Below, piece by piece: positions 16,448 through 25,900 of a DNA stretch of 35,027 nt (position 1 is the first letter of the stretch; every line of letters starts with the position of its first letter). This DNA is from Clostridia bacterium (lineage in GTDB: Bacteria > Bacillota > Clostridia > UMGS1883). Under the pieces are notes generated by a model. The model made no database searches. It was not told where the DNA came from and worked only from the letters and a program-made list of their open reading frames with translations. The stretch is from NCBI GenBank assembly GCA_030527235.1, contig JAUNBL010000021.1, forward strand, positions 1-35,027, read 5' to 3'. The position numbers and the translations under genes were made by a program.

Positions 16448-17326
16448 TCAGTCTTCAATCTTCTCCAATTCCGCAGGGTCGATTTTCTCTTCCTTCGGCT
16501 TTTTGGTGCGCGCCGCATCGTGAATGACTTTGCATTCGCTCGCCGGAAAAACTTCCAGCGCCGTCTCGTCACCGTTGTCCAGACGTACCGAAACATTACC
16601 CTTCAAGAGCGATACGTATATAACACTGCCTCTGCCTTTAGGCGTGCTGACAATAGCGCCTACGCGCGGCGTTATTTTAACAAGCTCCTCGTACGCCTCC
16701 TGCTCGTATTTCAGGCAGCACATAAGTCTGCCGCAGGAGCCGGAGATTTTGGTAGGATTAAGCGAGAGTCCCTGTTCTTTCGCCATTTTAATGCTGACCG
16801 GCTGAAATTCCTCCAAGTACTGATTACAGCAGAGGGGACGCCCGCAGATTCCCAGGCCGCCCAGCATTTTAGCCTCATCGCGCACGCCTATCTGACGCAG
16901 CTCGATGCGGGTGCGGAACACGCTTGCAAGGTCTTTTACAAGCTCTCTGAAATCCACTCTGCCGTCAGAGGTAAAGTAAAAAAGTATCTTGTTTGTATCA
17001 AAAGCGTATTCAACCTCGACGAGCCGCATCTCCAGATTGTGTTTCTTGATTTTTTCCTCACATATCTTAAATGCCTCCGCCTCTTTCTTTTTGTTCATTT
17101 CTATCTTTGCCTTGTCCGCAGGCGTGGCTATCCTTAAAATGGGGCGCAGCGGACTTACTATTGAGTCTTCTCCCACCTGTCTTTTAGGCATTGAAACAAC
17201 ACCGTATTCCACGCCGCGGGCTGTTTCCACTATAACTCCCTCGCCCACAGAAGGCTCCATATCTCCTGGGGCAAAGTAATATGTCTTGCCCATAGCTTTG
17301 AATTTGATGCCGATTACCTCAGTCAT
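16448..17326 (-). CDS. ricT: PSP1-domain protein RicT (YaaT)
   Basis: RicT (YaaT; 292 residues) is a PSP1-domain protein. In B. subtilis it is part of the RicAFT complex, which promotes mRNA processing by RNase Y and supports sporulation and competence. Two cysteine motifs, CGRPLCC and CGRLMCC, bind Fe-S in that complex. A charged KKPKEEKID tail follows. The start MTEVIGIKFK overlaps the last 8 nt of holB; a longer frame to 17359 would need a TTG start within holB. As in B. subtilis, it directly follows holB. Confidence 0.9.
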   Translation of the reverse strand: MTEVIGIKFKAMGKTYYFAPGDMEPSVGEGVIVETARGVEYGVVSMPKRQVGEDSIVSPLRPILRIATPADKAKIEMNKKKEAEAFKICEEKIKKHNLEMRLVEVEYAFDTNKILFYFTSDGRVDFRELVKDLASVFRTRIELRQIGVRDEAKMLGGLGICGRPLCCNQYLEEFQPVSIKMAKEQGLSLNPTKISGSCGRLMCCLKYEQEAYEELVKITPRVGAIVSTPKGRGSVIYVSLLKGNVSVRLDNGDETALEVFPASECKVIHDAARTKKPKEEKIDPAELEKIED

Positions 17327-18302
17327 GAATTTCCTCCCAACACTTGGTGAACATGTCAACCGTCCACAAGTCGTATTTCATTGATATATTAAGTCCTGCG
17401 CGCGTCTTAGATAAAATATCCACCGTGTTCAGTACGGCCCGCATCGTCACACAGGACGCAAACTGCGCTATTTCTTCTCTCATATCCTCGTTCACGAGCG
17501 TTTGCGAAAGCTTTGCGCGCGCGGCATCGCCAAAAAACGAAAGCGCTAAATCAAAACAGGTGTCTATATAGCCCTCTCCAGGCCGCTTACCGTTTATACC
17601 AAACACCTCTGCCGCAGCGAACACGGAGCTTTCGGACCCGGTAAGGGCAAGCAGCGCTTTGTACAGTTCTTTCCGCAGCTTAAAAAATTCACCCTCGCCG
17701 CAAAGCGCAAGCGCTTTGCCTATTACACCTCCGGAAAACCGTGCCAAAAACTCAGCCTCAGACGCATACTCCGGCACGTTTCTCTCAATATAGTCCGCAA
17801 GGGTCTTTTGCTCAAACGGCTCAAATTCCACGTGTACACACCTTGACCGTATCGTCGCAAGCAGATTACGCGCACTGTCGGCCAGCAAAATTATAACGCT
17901 TGACGCGGGCGGTTCCTCCAAAGTTTTCAGCAGCGCGTTCTGCGACTGTACCGTCAGCTTGCCTGCATTGTCTATAATGCAAACCTTTTTGTCCGCCAAA
18001 AGCGGCCTGATATAAAGCTCCGCCGTTATATCCCTGACTTCGGAAACCGAAGGCAGCGTGTCATCGTCTTCGCCCAGAATCAGCACGTCCGGATGTGTCG
18101 CGGCGGCGTGCTTTTTACACGCGTCGCACTCCCCGCAGGGCCTTTGCCCGCCCTTGCAGTGCAATGCCGCCGCGAAGCGTTTTGCCGCAGTCAGCTTGCC
18201 TATGTTGTGCGCACCGTCAAAAATATATGACTGGCGCACTCTGTTTTGGGCAATATCTTCCATAAGCGTCTTCATCGCCGTCTGCCCTGCCAAGTATTCC
18301 AT
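17319..18302 (-). CDS. holB: DNA polymerase III subunit delta prime
   Basis: HolB (327 residues) is the delta-prime subunit of the clamp loader. It has an AAA+ core with a poor P-loop (GAHNIGKLT), the zinc cluster CGECDACKK and the SRC motif of clamp loaders (IRSRCVH). The sensor region LKTLEEPP is the DNA-polymerase-III clamp-loader hallmark. The weak Walker A is normal for delta-prime. It starts 8 nt after the decarboxylase-family gene. In B. subtilis, tmk, yaaQ and yaaR lie between yaaO and holB; here they are absent. Confidence 0.92.
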   Translation of the reverse strand: MEYLAGQTAMKTLMEDIAQNRVRQSYIFDGAHNIGKLTAAKRFAAALHCKGGQRPCGECDACKKHAAATHPDVLILGEDDDTLPSVSEVRDITAELYIRPLLADKKVCIIDNAGKLTVQSQNALLKTLEEPPASSVIILLADSARNLLATIRSRCVHVEFEPFEQKTLADYIERNVPEYASEAEFLARFSGGVIGKALALCGEGEFFKLRKELYKALLALTGSESSVFAAAEVFGINGKRPGEGYIDTCFDLALSFFGDAARAKLSQTLVNEDMREEIAQFASCVTMRAVLNTVDILSKTRAGLNISMKYDLWTVDMFTKCWEEIHD

Positions 18303-18310
18303 TGAGTCAC

Positions 18311-19564
18311 CTACTCACAAATCCAAAATTCCTCCGCCATAGCTGCGGCGGATTCGTCTATAATTTCTCCGCAAAGAGCAACCGGAACTCCCGGAGGATA
18401 TGCGAACACGTCTTTTGCGCATATCCTGCCCACTGCCGCTTCCGGGCGTACCTTTTTCTTTTTTGCGAAAAACGCTTCCCGCGGCGTCACTGCGCTTTTC
18501 AAAACAGGCGGCGTCACGTCCGCAGCGGTGCAGTGAGGCAGCTGTTTTACTGCGTGTTTCAAGCGCATAAGCTCTTGCTCTGTATGCGTTGTACTCACAA
18601 TGCATACGGTTTTCCCGCAGCACTCGCACTCCGCTTCAATAGAAAATCTTTTTCGCAAATCTTCGGCCCGCGCATCCACAAGAAGCCTGAGCGGGTCTCT
18701 GTAGCGGGCATTGCCCATAGCGCGTTCTGTGCCAAACACCTCTCTGACCCTGTTTACCGCATCATCCCACATAAGACTCTCCGCCGCTTTTTCCACTGCT
18801 ACATCTAACGAGGACAAAAGCAAGTACGACGGCGATGTCGACTGATACATTGTCAGCAGATGCTCCATTCTTTCATTCTTCACGTTTGAAAGCAGGATGG
18901 CGCTTTGCGTTAAAGAGTTGAGCGTCTTATGTGCGCCCACAACGGCCGCGTCCGCTCCCAAATGCATCGGGGATGGCGGCAAGCTTTCCGCAAGCCCAAA
19001 ATGCGCGCCGTGCGCGGCATCCACCAAAAGCGCCATGCCCGCCTCGTGTGCAATTTTGGCGTACTCTGATATGTCGCCCATCATACCAAAATAGTTCGGC
19101 GCTGTGATAAAAATAGCGCGCGCGCGCGGATTTTGTACAACCGCGCGGCGCAGTGAGGCACAGTCAACTGCGCACCAAATTCCTTTTTCAACGAAAGGGC
19201 GCACCCATTTTGCGCGCGCGCCCGAGAAAACGAGCGCACTGCATAGCGAGCGATGCGAGTAGCGGTCCGCAATTATCGTGTCGCCCTCCGAACAAAACGC
19301 GCCTACCATTGCCATTACGCCGCAGGAAGAACCGTTTACCAGGTAATATGCGTTTTGCGCGCCCCAAAGTTTCGCGGCCTTTTGCTGCGATTGGGCAATT
19401 ATACCCGCAGCATTGTGCAGGTTGTCGGTGTCAAAAAGCTCCGTAACGTCCATTTTCGCTGAAATCGGGTACTCCCTTAGCGCCTTGCCGAAATTGTGTG
19501 TCGGCATATGAAACGAAAGCGCGGCGCGGGGTTTGGAAAGCCTGTCGTAAATCGGCAGCGTCAC
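18311..19564 (-). CDS. Orn/Lys/Arg decarboxylase family protein (YaaO-like)
   Basis: This 417-residue PLP-dependent protein is related to ornithine/lysine/arginine decarboxylases of the short, stand-alone clostridial type. Visible features include the substrate region HMPTHNFG, the SSCGVMA turn, DAAHGAHFG before the PLP lysine, and the lysine itself in VGAHKTLNS. The C-terminal domain ends around VFAYPPGVPVALCGE. The start is a GTG that overlaps the gatB stop, with AGAGGAG 8 nt upstream. In B. subtilis the same neighbour order, yaaO near holB, is seen. Substrate is unproven: lysine or arginine are likely. Confidence 0.87.
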   Translation of the reverse strand: MTLPIYDRLSKPRAALSFHMPTHNFGKALREYPISAKMDVTELFDTDNLHNAAGIIAQSQQKAAKLWGAQNAYYLVNGSSCGVMAMVGAFCSEGDTIIADRYSHRSLCSALVFSGARAKWVRPFVEKGIWCAVDCASLRRAVVQNPRARAIFITAPNYFGMMGDISEYAKIAHEAGMALLVDAAHGAHFGLAESLPPSPMHLGADAAVVGAHKTLNSLTQSAILLSNVKNERMEHLLTMYQSTSPSYLLLSSLDVAVEKAAESLMWDDAVNRVREVFGTERAMGNARYRDPLRLLVDARAEDLRKRFSIEAECECCGKTVCIVSTTHTEQELMRLKHAVKQLPHCTAADVTPPVLKSAVTPREAFFAKKKKVRPEAAVGRICAKDVFAYPPGVPVALCGEIIDESAAAMAEEFWICE

Positions 19565-20994
19565 TTGTCAAGCTCCTCTGAAAGCAGCTTGTTTATAAGC
19601 TGAGGATTCCCCTGTCCGCGTAAGGCGCGCATCGTCTGCCCGACAAGGAAGCCCATCGCCGCTTTTTTACCGTTTTTATAATCCTCTACGCTCTTGGGGT
19701 TGTCATTAAGCACCTTGAGCACAATTTCCCGTATTGCGCCTTCATCGCTTATCTGAACCATACCGCTTTCTTCCACTATTTGAGCGGGGCTTTTTTGTGG
19801 GTTGTCAAACATCTTCTTCAAGACTTTTTTTGCAATGGAACCTGAAATAGTGCCTTTGTCAATAAGAGAAATCAGCTCTGCAAGTTCTTTGCCGCCGAAC
19901 GGTGAATCCTCCGGCTCTGTCTCGGAATCGTTCAATATTTTAGATATGTCGCTCATTATCCAATTCGCCGCGGCCTTTGCACTCGCTCCTGCGGCGCGCG
20001 CATCATCAAAAAGTGCGGCAAGCGCTTTTTTGGCGCAGATAAATTCTGCATCGTATTCCGACAGCGAAAGCTCGCCCATATATCTTTCCTTTTTTTGTTC
20101 GGGAAGTTCCGGCAAAGTGCTCCGTATGCTCTCCACCCACTCATCGTCTATGACTATGGCGCACAAGTCAGGGTCCGGAAAATACCGGTAATCCTGCGCG
20201 TCCTCTTTCGTACGCATGAGGGCGCTCATGCCCTTTTCGTCGTCCCACCTACGCGTTTCCTGTGAGACCTCCTCCCCTGACGACAAAAGCTCTATCTGGC
20301 GCACACGCTCATAGTCCATCGCCCGAACGGCGGCGGAGAAGGAGTTGACGTTCTTCATCTCGCAGCGTGTACCATATTCCGCACTGCCTTCGGGACGCAC
20401 CGAAAGATTGACGTCGCATCTGAGCGAGCCTTCCTGCATCTTGCAGTCGGACACCTCTATATACATCAAAATGTTTCTGAGCGTTTCCAAAAACACATAC
20501 GCCTCCGCACTCGAACGGATGTCAGGCTCTGTCACAATTTCTATCAGCGGCACTCCGCAGCGATTGTAATCAACGAGCGTGGAGCTTCCAAACTCGCTGT
20601 GCACAAGCTTGCCGGCGTCCTCCTCAATGTGTATGCGCGTTATACGCACACGGCGCGTATAGCCATCCATTTTAATGTCGATATATCCGCTGTGACAAAT
20701 CGGCAAATCGTACTGCGAAATTTGATATGCCTTGGGCAGGTCGGGATAAAAATAATTTTTTCTATCCTGTTTGCCATAGCGAGTGATTGAGCAATTCGTT
20801 GCCAGCCCTGCCTTGATACAGAATTCCACAACTTTTTTATTAAGCACCGGAAGCACACCGGGCATTCCCGAACACACCGGGCAGCAATGCGTGTTCGGCT
20901 CACCGCCGAATTTATTCTCGCACGAGCAAAACGCCTTTGACGCCGTGGCAAGCTCCGAATGCACTTCAAGTCCTATAACAGTTTCATAATTCAT
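19561..20994 (-). CDS. gatB: Asp/Glu-tRNA amidotransferase subunit B
   Basis: GatB (477 residues) is the kinase/tRNA-binding subunit of GatCAB, which amidates Glu-tRNA(Gln) or Asp-tRNA(Asn). The N-terminus YETVIGLEVHSEL and the zinc-site cysteines CSCENKFGGEPNTHCCPVC are characteristic, as is the later YFPDPDL and the C-terminal YqeY-like domain. The ATG at 20994 is chosen; a TTG ten codons upstream overlaps the gatA stop and is less likely. It follows gatA by 26 nt. Confidence 0.95.
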   Translation of the reverse strand: MNYETVIGLEVHSELATASKAFCSCENKFGGEPNTHCCPVCSGMPGVLPVLNKKVVEFCIKAGLATNCSITRYGKQDRKNYFYPDLPKAYQISQYDLPICHSGYIDIKMDGYTRRVRITRIHIEEDAGKLVHSEFGSSTLVDYNRCGVPLIEIVTEPDIRSSAEAYVFLETLRNILMYIEVSDCKMQEGSLRCDVNLSVRPEGSAEYGTRCEMKNVNSFSAAVRAMDYERVRQIELLSSGEEVSQETRRWDDEKGMSALMRTKEDAQDYRYFPDPDLCAIVIDDEWVESIRSTLPELPEQKKERYMGELSLSEYDAEFICAKKALAALFDDARAAGASAKAAANWIMSDISKILNDSETEPEDSPFGGKELAELISLIDKGTISGSIAKKVLKKMFDNPQKSPAQIVEESGMVQISDEGAIREIVLKVLNDNPKSVEDYKNGKKAAMGFLVGQTMRALRGQGNPQLINKLLSEELDK

Positions 20995-21020
20995 AACATT
21001 CACATTCCTTTCTTTGCCAA

Positions 21021-22481
21021 TCAAAGCGCCGGACGCATTTTACAGAAATCGGTTTCCTGTTCAAAGGCATACGCCGCGCGAAGGATTGTTTCTTCACCAA
21101 ACGCCTTGCCTATGAGCTGCATACCTATCGGCATTTTGTCCGCGTCCTGACCGCACGGGAGCGCTATCCCGGGCAAACCGGCAATATTAAGCGATACTGT
21201 GCATACGTCCGCCATATACATCCGCATCGGGTCTTGCTCCATGCTGCCTATCTGCCATGCCGCCGTCGGCGACACGGGGGTGAGTAATGCGTCATACTTT
21301 TCAAACGCCGCATCAAAATCACGCTTCACAAGAGTTCTTACTTCAAGCGCCTTTTTGTAATACGCGTCATAATACCCGCTCGAAAGCGCATAGGTTCCAA
21401 TCATTATGCGCCTCTTGACCTCATCACCAAAGCCCTCGGAGCGCGTTTTGGTGTAAAGGTCAATGAGGTTGTCAAACCTTTCGGCGCGATAGCCATATTT
21501 AATACCGTCATACCTCGCAAGGTTGCTTGAAGCCTCCGCCGAGGAAATTATATAATAAGCCGCAAGCGCGTACTGCGTTTTTTCCAGGCTGCACTCTTCC
21601 ACGCAAGCGCCCAGCTGTTCATACTTTGCGGCGGCGCGTTTTACTGCTTCGGAGACCGCCTTATCTACTCCTTCGCCGAAGTATTCCTTCGGAAGACCCA
21701 GTTTCAATCCCCTAATGTCGCCCGTCAAAGCTCCGGTATAGTCGCGTTCGGGATACAAAAGACTTGTCGAATCCTTGTCGTCATGTCCAACGATGGTATT
21801 AAGCAGCTGCGCGCAATCGCGCACATCTTTCGCCACCGGACCTATCTGGTCGAGCGACGATGCGAACGCCACAAGACCGTAGCGCGAAACAAGACCGTAT
21901 GTCGGCTTCATCCCCACAACTCCGCACAACGCCGCCGGCTGACGAATGCTGCCGCCGGTGTCGCTCCCGAGCGCAAGAATCGCCTCGTCCGCCGCAACAG
22001 CCGCCGCGCTCCCGCCTGATGAGCCGCCCGGCACGCGCGTTGTGTCGTAGGGGTTAGCTGTCTTCTTAAAATAACTGTGCTCCGTGGTGGAGCCCATGGC
22101 GAATTCATCCATATTGGCTTTGCCGACGATGACGCCGCCGCCCTTCTTCACTTTCAAAACCGCCGTAGCGTCATATGGCGGCACAAAATTGGAAAGCATT
22201 TTGGACGCGCAGGTTGTGAGCATGTTCTTGGTACACATGTTGTCCTTTATCGCAATGGGAACGCCTTCGATACCCGCAAGCTTCTCCCCGCGCGCTATTT
22301 TTTCGTCTGCGGACTGCGCCACTGCCAATGCCTCGTCCTCGGTCACGCTTATATATGCGCCCACCTTGTCTTCCACAGCCGATATTCGCGCCAAAACACT
22401 CTGCGTCAGCTCTTTTGAGGAAAATTCCCGGTTGTTCATCATTTGAACGGCCTCATGCGCCGTCAGTTTATACAATTCCAT
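21021..22481 (-). CDS. gatA: Asp/Glu-tRNA amidotransferase subunit A
   Basis: GatA (486 residues) is the glutaminase-amidase subunit that supplies ammonia to GatB. The amidase-signature triad is visible in IAIKDNMC (Lys), [13 protein letters not shown] (cis-Ser) and [11 protein letters not shown] (nucleophilic Ser). The ATG at 22481 has GGTGTGGGAAG upstream, 11 nt after gatC; a start five codons upstream lacks spacing. The gatC-gatA-gatB order is standard in Firmicutes. Confidence 0.96.
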   Translation of the reverse strand: MELYKLTAHEAVQMMNNREFSSKELTQSVLARISAVEDKVGAYISVTEDEALAVAQSADEKIARGEKLAGIEGVPIAIKDNMCTKNMLTTCASKMLSNFVPPYDATAVLKVKKGGGVIVGKANMDEFAMGSTTEHSYFKKTANPYDTTRVPGGSSGGSAAAVAADEAILALGSDTGGSIRQPAALCGVVGMKPTYGLVSRYGLVAFASSLDQIGPVAKDVRDCAQLLNTIVGHDDKDSTSLLYPERDYTGALTGDIRGLKLGLPKEYFGEGVDKAVSEAVKRAAAKYEQLGACVEECSLEKTQYALAAYYIISSAEASSNLARYDGIKYGYRAERFDNLIDLYTKTRSEGFGDEVKRRIMIGTYALSSGYYDAYYKKALEVRTLVKRDFDAAFEKYDALLTPVSPTAAWQIGSMEQDPMRMYMADVCTVSLNIAGLPGIALPCGQDADKMPIGMQLIGKAFGEETILRAAYAFEQETDFCKMRPAL

Positions 22482-22492
22482 CTTCCCACACC

Positions 22493-22780
22493 TCACTCAA
22501 CCACTTTGGGCACGCTGTAGCAGCCGTCCTCTACCGTAGGCGCATTTTTCAAAAGCTCCTCACGGTCAAACGACGGCGCGGCAACGTCTTCACGCAGCAC
22601 ATTGCTCGTCTCTACCGCGTGCGCCGTCTGCGGGACACCCGCAGTATCAAGGTTATTAAGCTTGTCCATAAACGTTAAAATTGCGCCCAAATCTTTTTCC
22701 ATGCGCTTCTCTTCCTCATCGGAAAGGTATAGGCGCGCAAGGCGTGCAACGTGTTTTATCTCGTCGTTCGTTATCTTCAT
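22493..22780 (-). CDS. gatC: Asp/Glu-tRNA amidotransferase subunit C
   Basis: GatC (95 residues) stabilises the GatA-GatB complex. The family pattern [19 protein letters not shown] is followed by the [12 protein letters not shown] and late LREDVA elements. The ATG at 22780 (MKITND) lies 7 nt after GGGAG; an ATG two codons upstream is too close to it. It is the first gene of the long housekeeping operon, with a promoter 35 nt before it. Confidence 0.92.
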   Translation of the reverse strand: MKITNDEIKHVARLARLYLSDEEEKRMEKDLGAILTFMDKLNNLDTAGVPQTAHAVETSNVLREDVAAPSFDREELLKNAPTVEDGCYSVPKVVE

Positions 22781-22814
22781 GGCCATACTCCCTCATGATA
22801 TTATTTATCGGTTT

Positions 22815-22843
22815 ATTATACACCAATTAAGCCACAGATGCAA
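22815..22843 (-). promoter_or_regulatory. SigA promoter of the gatC-pgsA operon
   Basis: On the minus strand, TTGCAT and a perfect TATAAT are separated by 17 nt, with the -10 about 35 nt before gatC. It lies just downstream of the lyase terminator, so the operon starts afresh here. Confidence 0.6.
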
Positions 22844-22856
22844 CAAAAACTTGTGC

Positions 22857-22889
22857 AAAAAAATGCGGGCGGGATTTTCTCCCGCCCGC
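22857..22889 (-). terminator. Terminator of the BNR_4 lyase-like gene
   Basis: A perfect 10-bp GC-rich stem (GCGGGCGGGA at 22865-22874, its complement at 22880-22889) with a 5-nt loop is followed on the minus strand by ATTTTTTT. It lies 25 nt after the stop of the first tandem paralogue. Confidence 0.9.
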
Positions 22890-22913
22890 AGCTTATTTTT
22901 CCTGAGCCGCTGA

Positions 22914-25900
22914 CTAAAATACCGTTAACGCATTAAACAACGGATTCACCGTTTCAACAGTATTCCAGATAAGTATTTTAGCGCTCGTCGCGCCCTCAAT
23001 CGACACATCGGCAAAATCTACTGCCGCTGCGCCTTCGGCAATCGCCGCTGTTTTGCGTTCGAGTGAAACAAGCATGTCGCCATTGTATGCACAAAGGAAT
23101 ACTTCGGCGCTCGCCGCATCGGAGTTTTCAATTCCTATCGAAACGCTGCCGCAAAGCTCAGTTCCGGAAATTGCAAGCGTGTTTTCAGTAACGCTCACTG
23201 TAGGCTCTGCCGGCAAAACATTGTTTATAATCGCAGAAACATCGTCCGCGGAAAGTGCGCTCGTGTACATGCGGAAATCGTAAATCTTGCCTACAAGGTC
23301 CCCGTTCTCATAAGCGTAAGCGGAATCCCACCACTGCGTACGCCCGATGTAATTTCGCGTGTAGCCGGTCCCTAACTGGTATGGCACATGCGTTATCGTG
23401 ACGCCGCTTCCGACAAGCGTCTCGTTAAGGTAGATGCTCGTAACCTTTGTGGATGCATCATATGTTACCGTAACGTAAATGTCCTCGTTTGTCGGAGGAA
23501 GCGTATTGGCGCTTTCTATCTGCGTGGACGAATTCTTTATTCCCGCGCCGAACGCAGACGCGCGGCAGAACATGCTGTGCTGGTTATCGGTTCCTATGTC
23601 GTAAATACGCGGCTGTGTCGTTATGGAAGAAAGGTTAAGCTTTGTCATCACGCTGTACGAATAGATTCCCGCAAGCACGTCGCCTGTTATATTTGCATAG
23701 CCGTTCGTCTCAAAGGCTGTGGCCACATTCTGCGTAAGATCAAGAAATCCGTCCTGTACCTGGGCGCTTCCGCAAATGAGCGCGTCATTTCCCTGTCCGG
23801 AAAGGTCGCGTACATATGTCGCGCCGTTTTCAGTGTAGACATCAGCATCTTCAAACGCAAGATGAACGTACATGTCATCCTCAACACTGTTTCTCGCAAG
23901 CACTGTGACGGTGAAGTCCTTCACCTTTTCACCTATCGTCGGGAAGTTAATCGTAGCTGTAAGGTTCACCTGCGTATCGACCGCAGCGCGAGTTATAACT
24001 CCGCTTGAGGAAATTACGTCCGCATTCTCTGTCTGCCACACAATTTCGCTCCCGTCCTCGGCAGTCTCCGGAAGCGTGAGGTTGCGCATTGTCTGTGTGG
24101 GAAGCGTCAGCACTTCATAGGCGGAAGTTTCAATAATTGCATCCAAATCCGTCTGCGCGGCAATCGCCTTCACCGCATCTTGTGAAAGAGCGGAAGAATA
24201 AAGGTACGTACTTGCCATCGAACCCGATATCTCACCCATTGCCACGTCTCCGGAAGCGTTTGCTGCGGTTGTCTCAATATACTGGTCTATAAGTCCGTTT
24301 ACATATGTGCGGAGCGCGCCCTCTGCGGCATCGTAGACAATGGTATAGTTTATCCAGCCCATATTGTCCGTTCCCTTTGCGCCGCTCGTCGTGGAGCCGT
24401 AGCTTTGCATCCAGTCCGAATCCGAAAGCCGGTTTACGCTGTAGTATCTTTCCGTGCCTATCTCAACATACGGAATCACTGTCGCCAAATCGCCGTAGCC
24501 AAACGTATCTCCCGTATTGTCCGCAGTCGTCCTCTCCACTCCGAGCGATACATTGCCCGCTTTGAAAACAGTCCCGCTCGCATATGTGGAATCAAAATAC
24601 ACATAGAACGAAGCCGTAAAGCTGCCTTCGGGAACAGAAGCCTCAAGCGTCTTGCCCTCACCGGCAAAGTCGTACTTTAACGCATCGCCGAATACTCTGT
24701 CGCTACTTGTGTCGGGGTTGCTCTCCCTTGGAAGCGTGGTATTGGTCATCATGCTTGTCGGGAAGCCCATCTTGTACGTGGAGTTAACAATCCAGTAGTA
24801 GTAGTCGCCCCTCATCCATGTGAGCGCCATCTCCCCGTCTTGCCTCGCGTTTATCGTATACACGGGGCGTACGTTGTTCTTCTGCGAATTCTGCGTTATA
24901 TACTCCGTTGTCTCTACCGCGCTGTAGTCTTCGCTTAAGGTATACTTCGCTATCTCATATACCTCTCCGTAAATGCCGTCCACAGGCTCTGAGCCGTATA
25001 TCTCTCTCGGATTGGCATGGTTTATCGACATGCCTCCGCTGTAGCACTGCTCAACGCCTCTTGTCTGGTGGAAGTATTTCCCCGCATCCGCAAGATGCGT
25101 CTTTGTCCACACTCCCTCGTTATACGTTGCGCAGTAGTAATCATGCTGCTGCTTGTCGGACGAAATCCTTACCATCGCTATTACAGGCTTCGTTCCGTCA
25201 AGCGCTATATCCCATACCCAGCCGCGCTGTGACGTGGTGGAATCGTCAACCACATACGCCGTATCCGTCTCGTACCCCGTTACCGTGAACGGCGCGCTGT
25301 CAAGGCTTGCCTTCACTGCGCCGTTTATATCACGCACCGTGAGGTCGGTTATATCTATGTACGAAAAGTATATGCATGTCGGGTTTACATTGTCCGGGTG
25401 CGTTGCGCTGTACGTCATGTAAATCTTGCTCTCTCCGTCAGACGTGTATTTCGCGTACGGTCTGCAGCCTGAGCCTTGAATCGTTGACGATACTATCTGC
25501 TTGGGTCCCCAGTCAAACGTACAGTCTCCGTTTGCATCGGGCATCGTTAGACGCCCTATCGTCGGATGCCAGTTTATCCCCCTCCAGCAGAGGTAAATAT
25601 GATTCGGGTCGCTCGAAAGTATATACGGGTTGGGATATGTGGTATTATTCGCCATCGCAAGTATCTTTTCCTCTCCGAGCGTGGTTATATCTCCCGCCTT
25701 GGCGCTTACTCGGTAGAAGAAGCGCGCCTCATCTGTGTGGCGGGAATAAAATACCATTATCCTTCCGTCCGGCAGCGCGAGCCACGTCGGGCTGTTGTGG
25801 TCATCCGGCTGGAAATTAGAGCGGATTAGCACCTCGGAAACAGTGTCCGTGGTATGGTCGTACTGCGTCGCCTTAATCGCTCCGTGAACGTCTATATACC

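Noticed and set aside
16298-17137. A 279-residue plus-strand open frame opposite ricT and the dehydrogenase
   Set aside because: It is the antisense shadow of two clearly recognised genes.
23388-24008. A 206-residue plus-strand open frame inside the first lyase-like gene
   Set aside because: It lies opposite a continuous minus-strand domain with clear Ig-LamG features and has no SD or family pattern.
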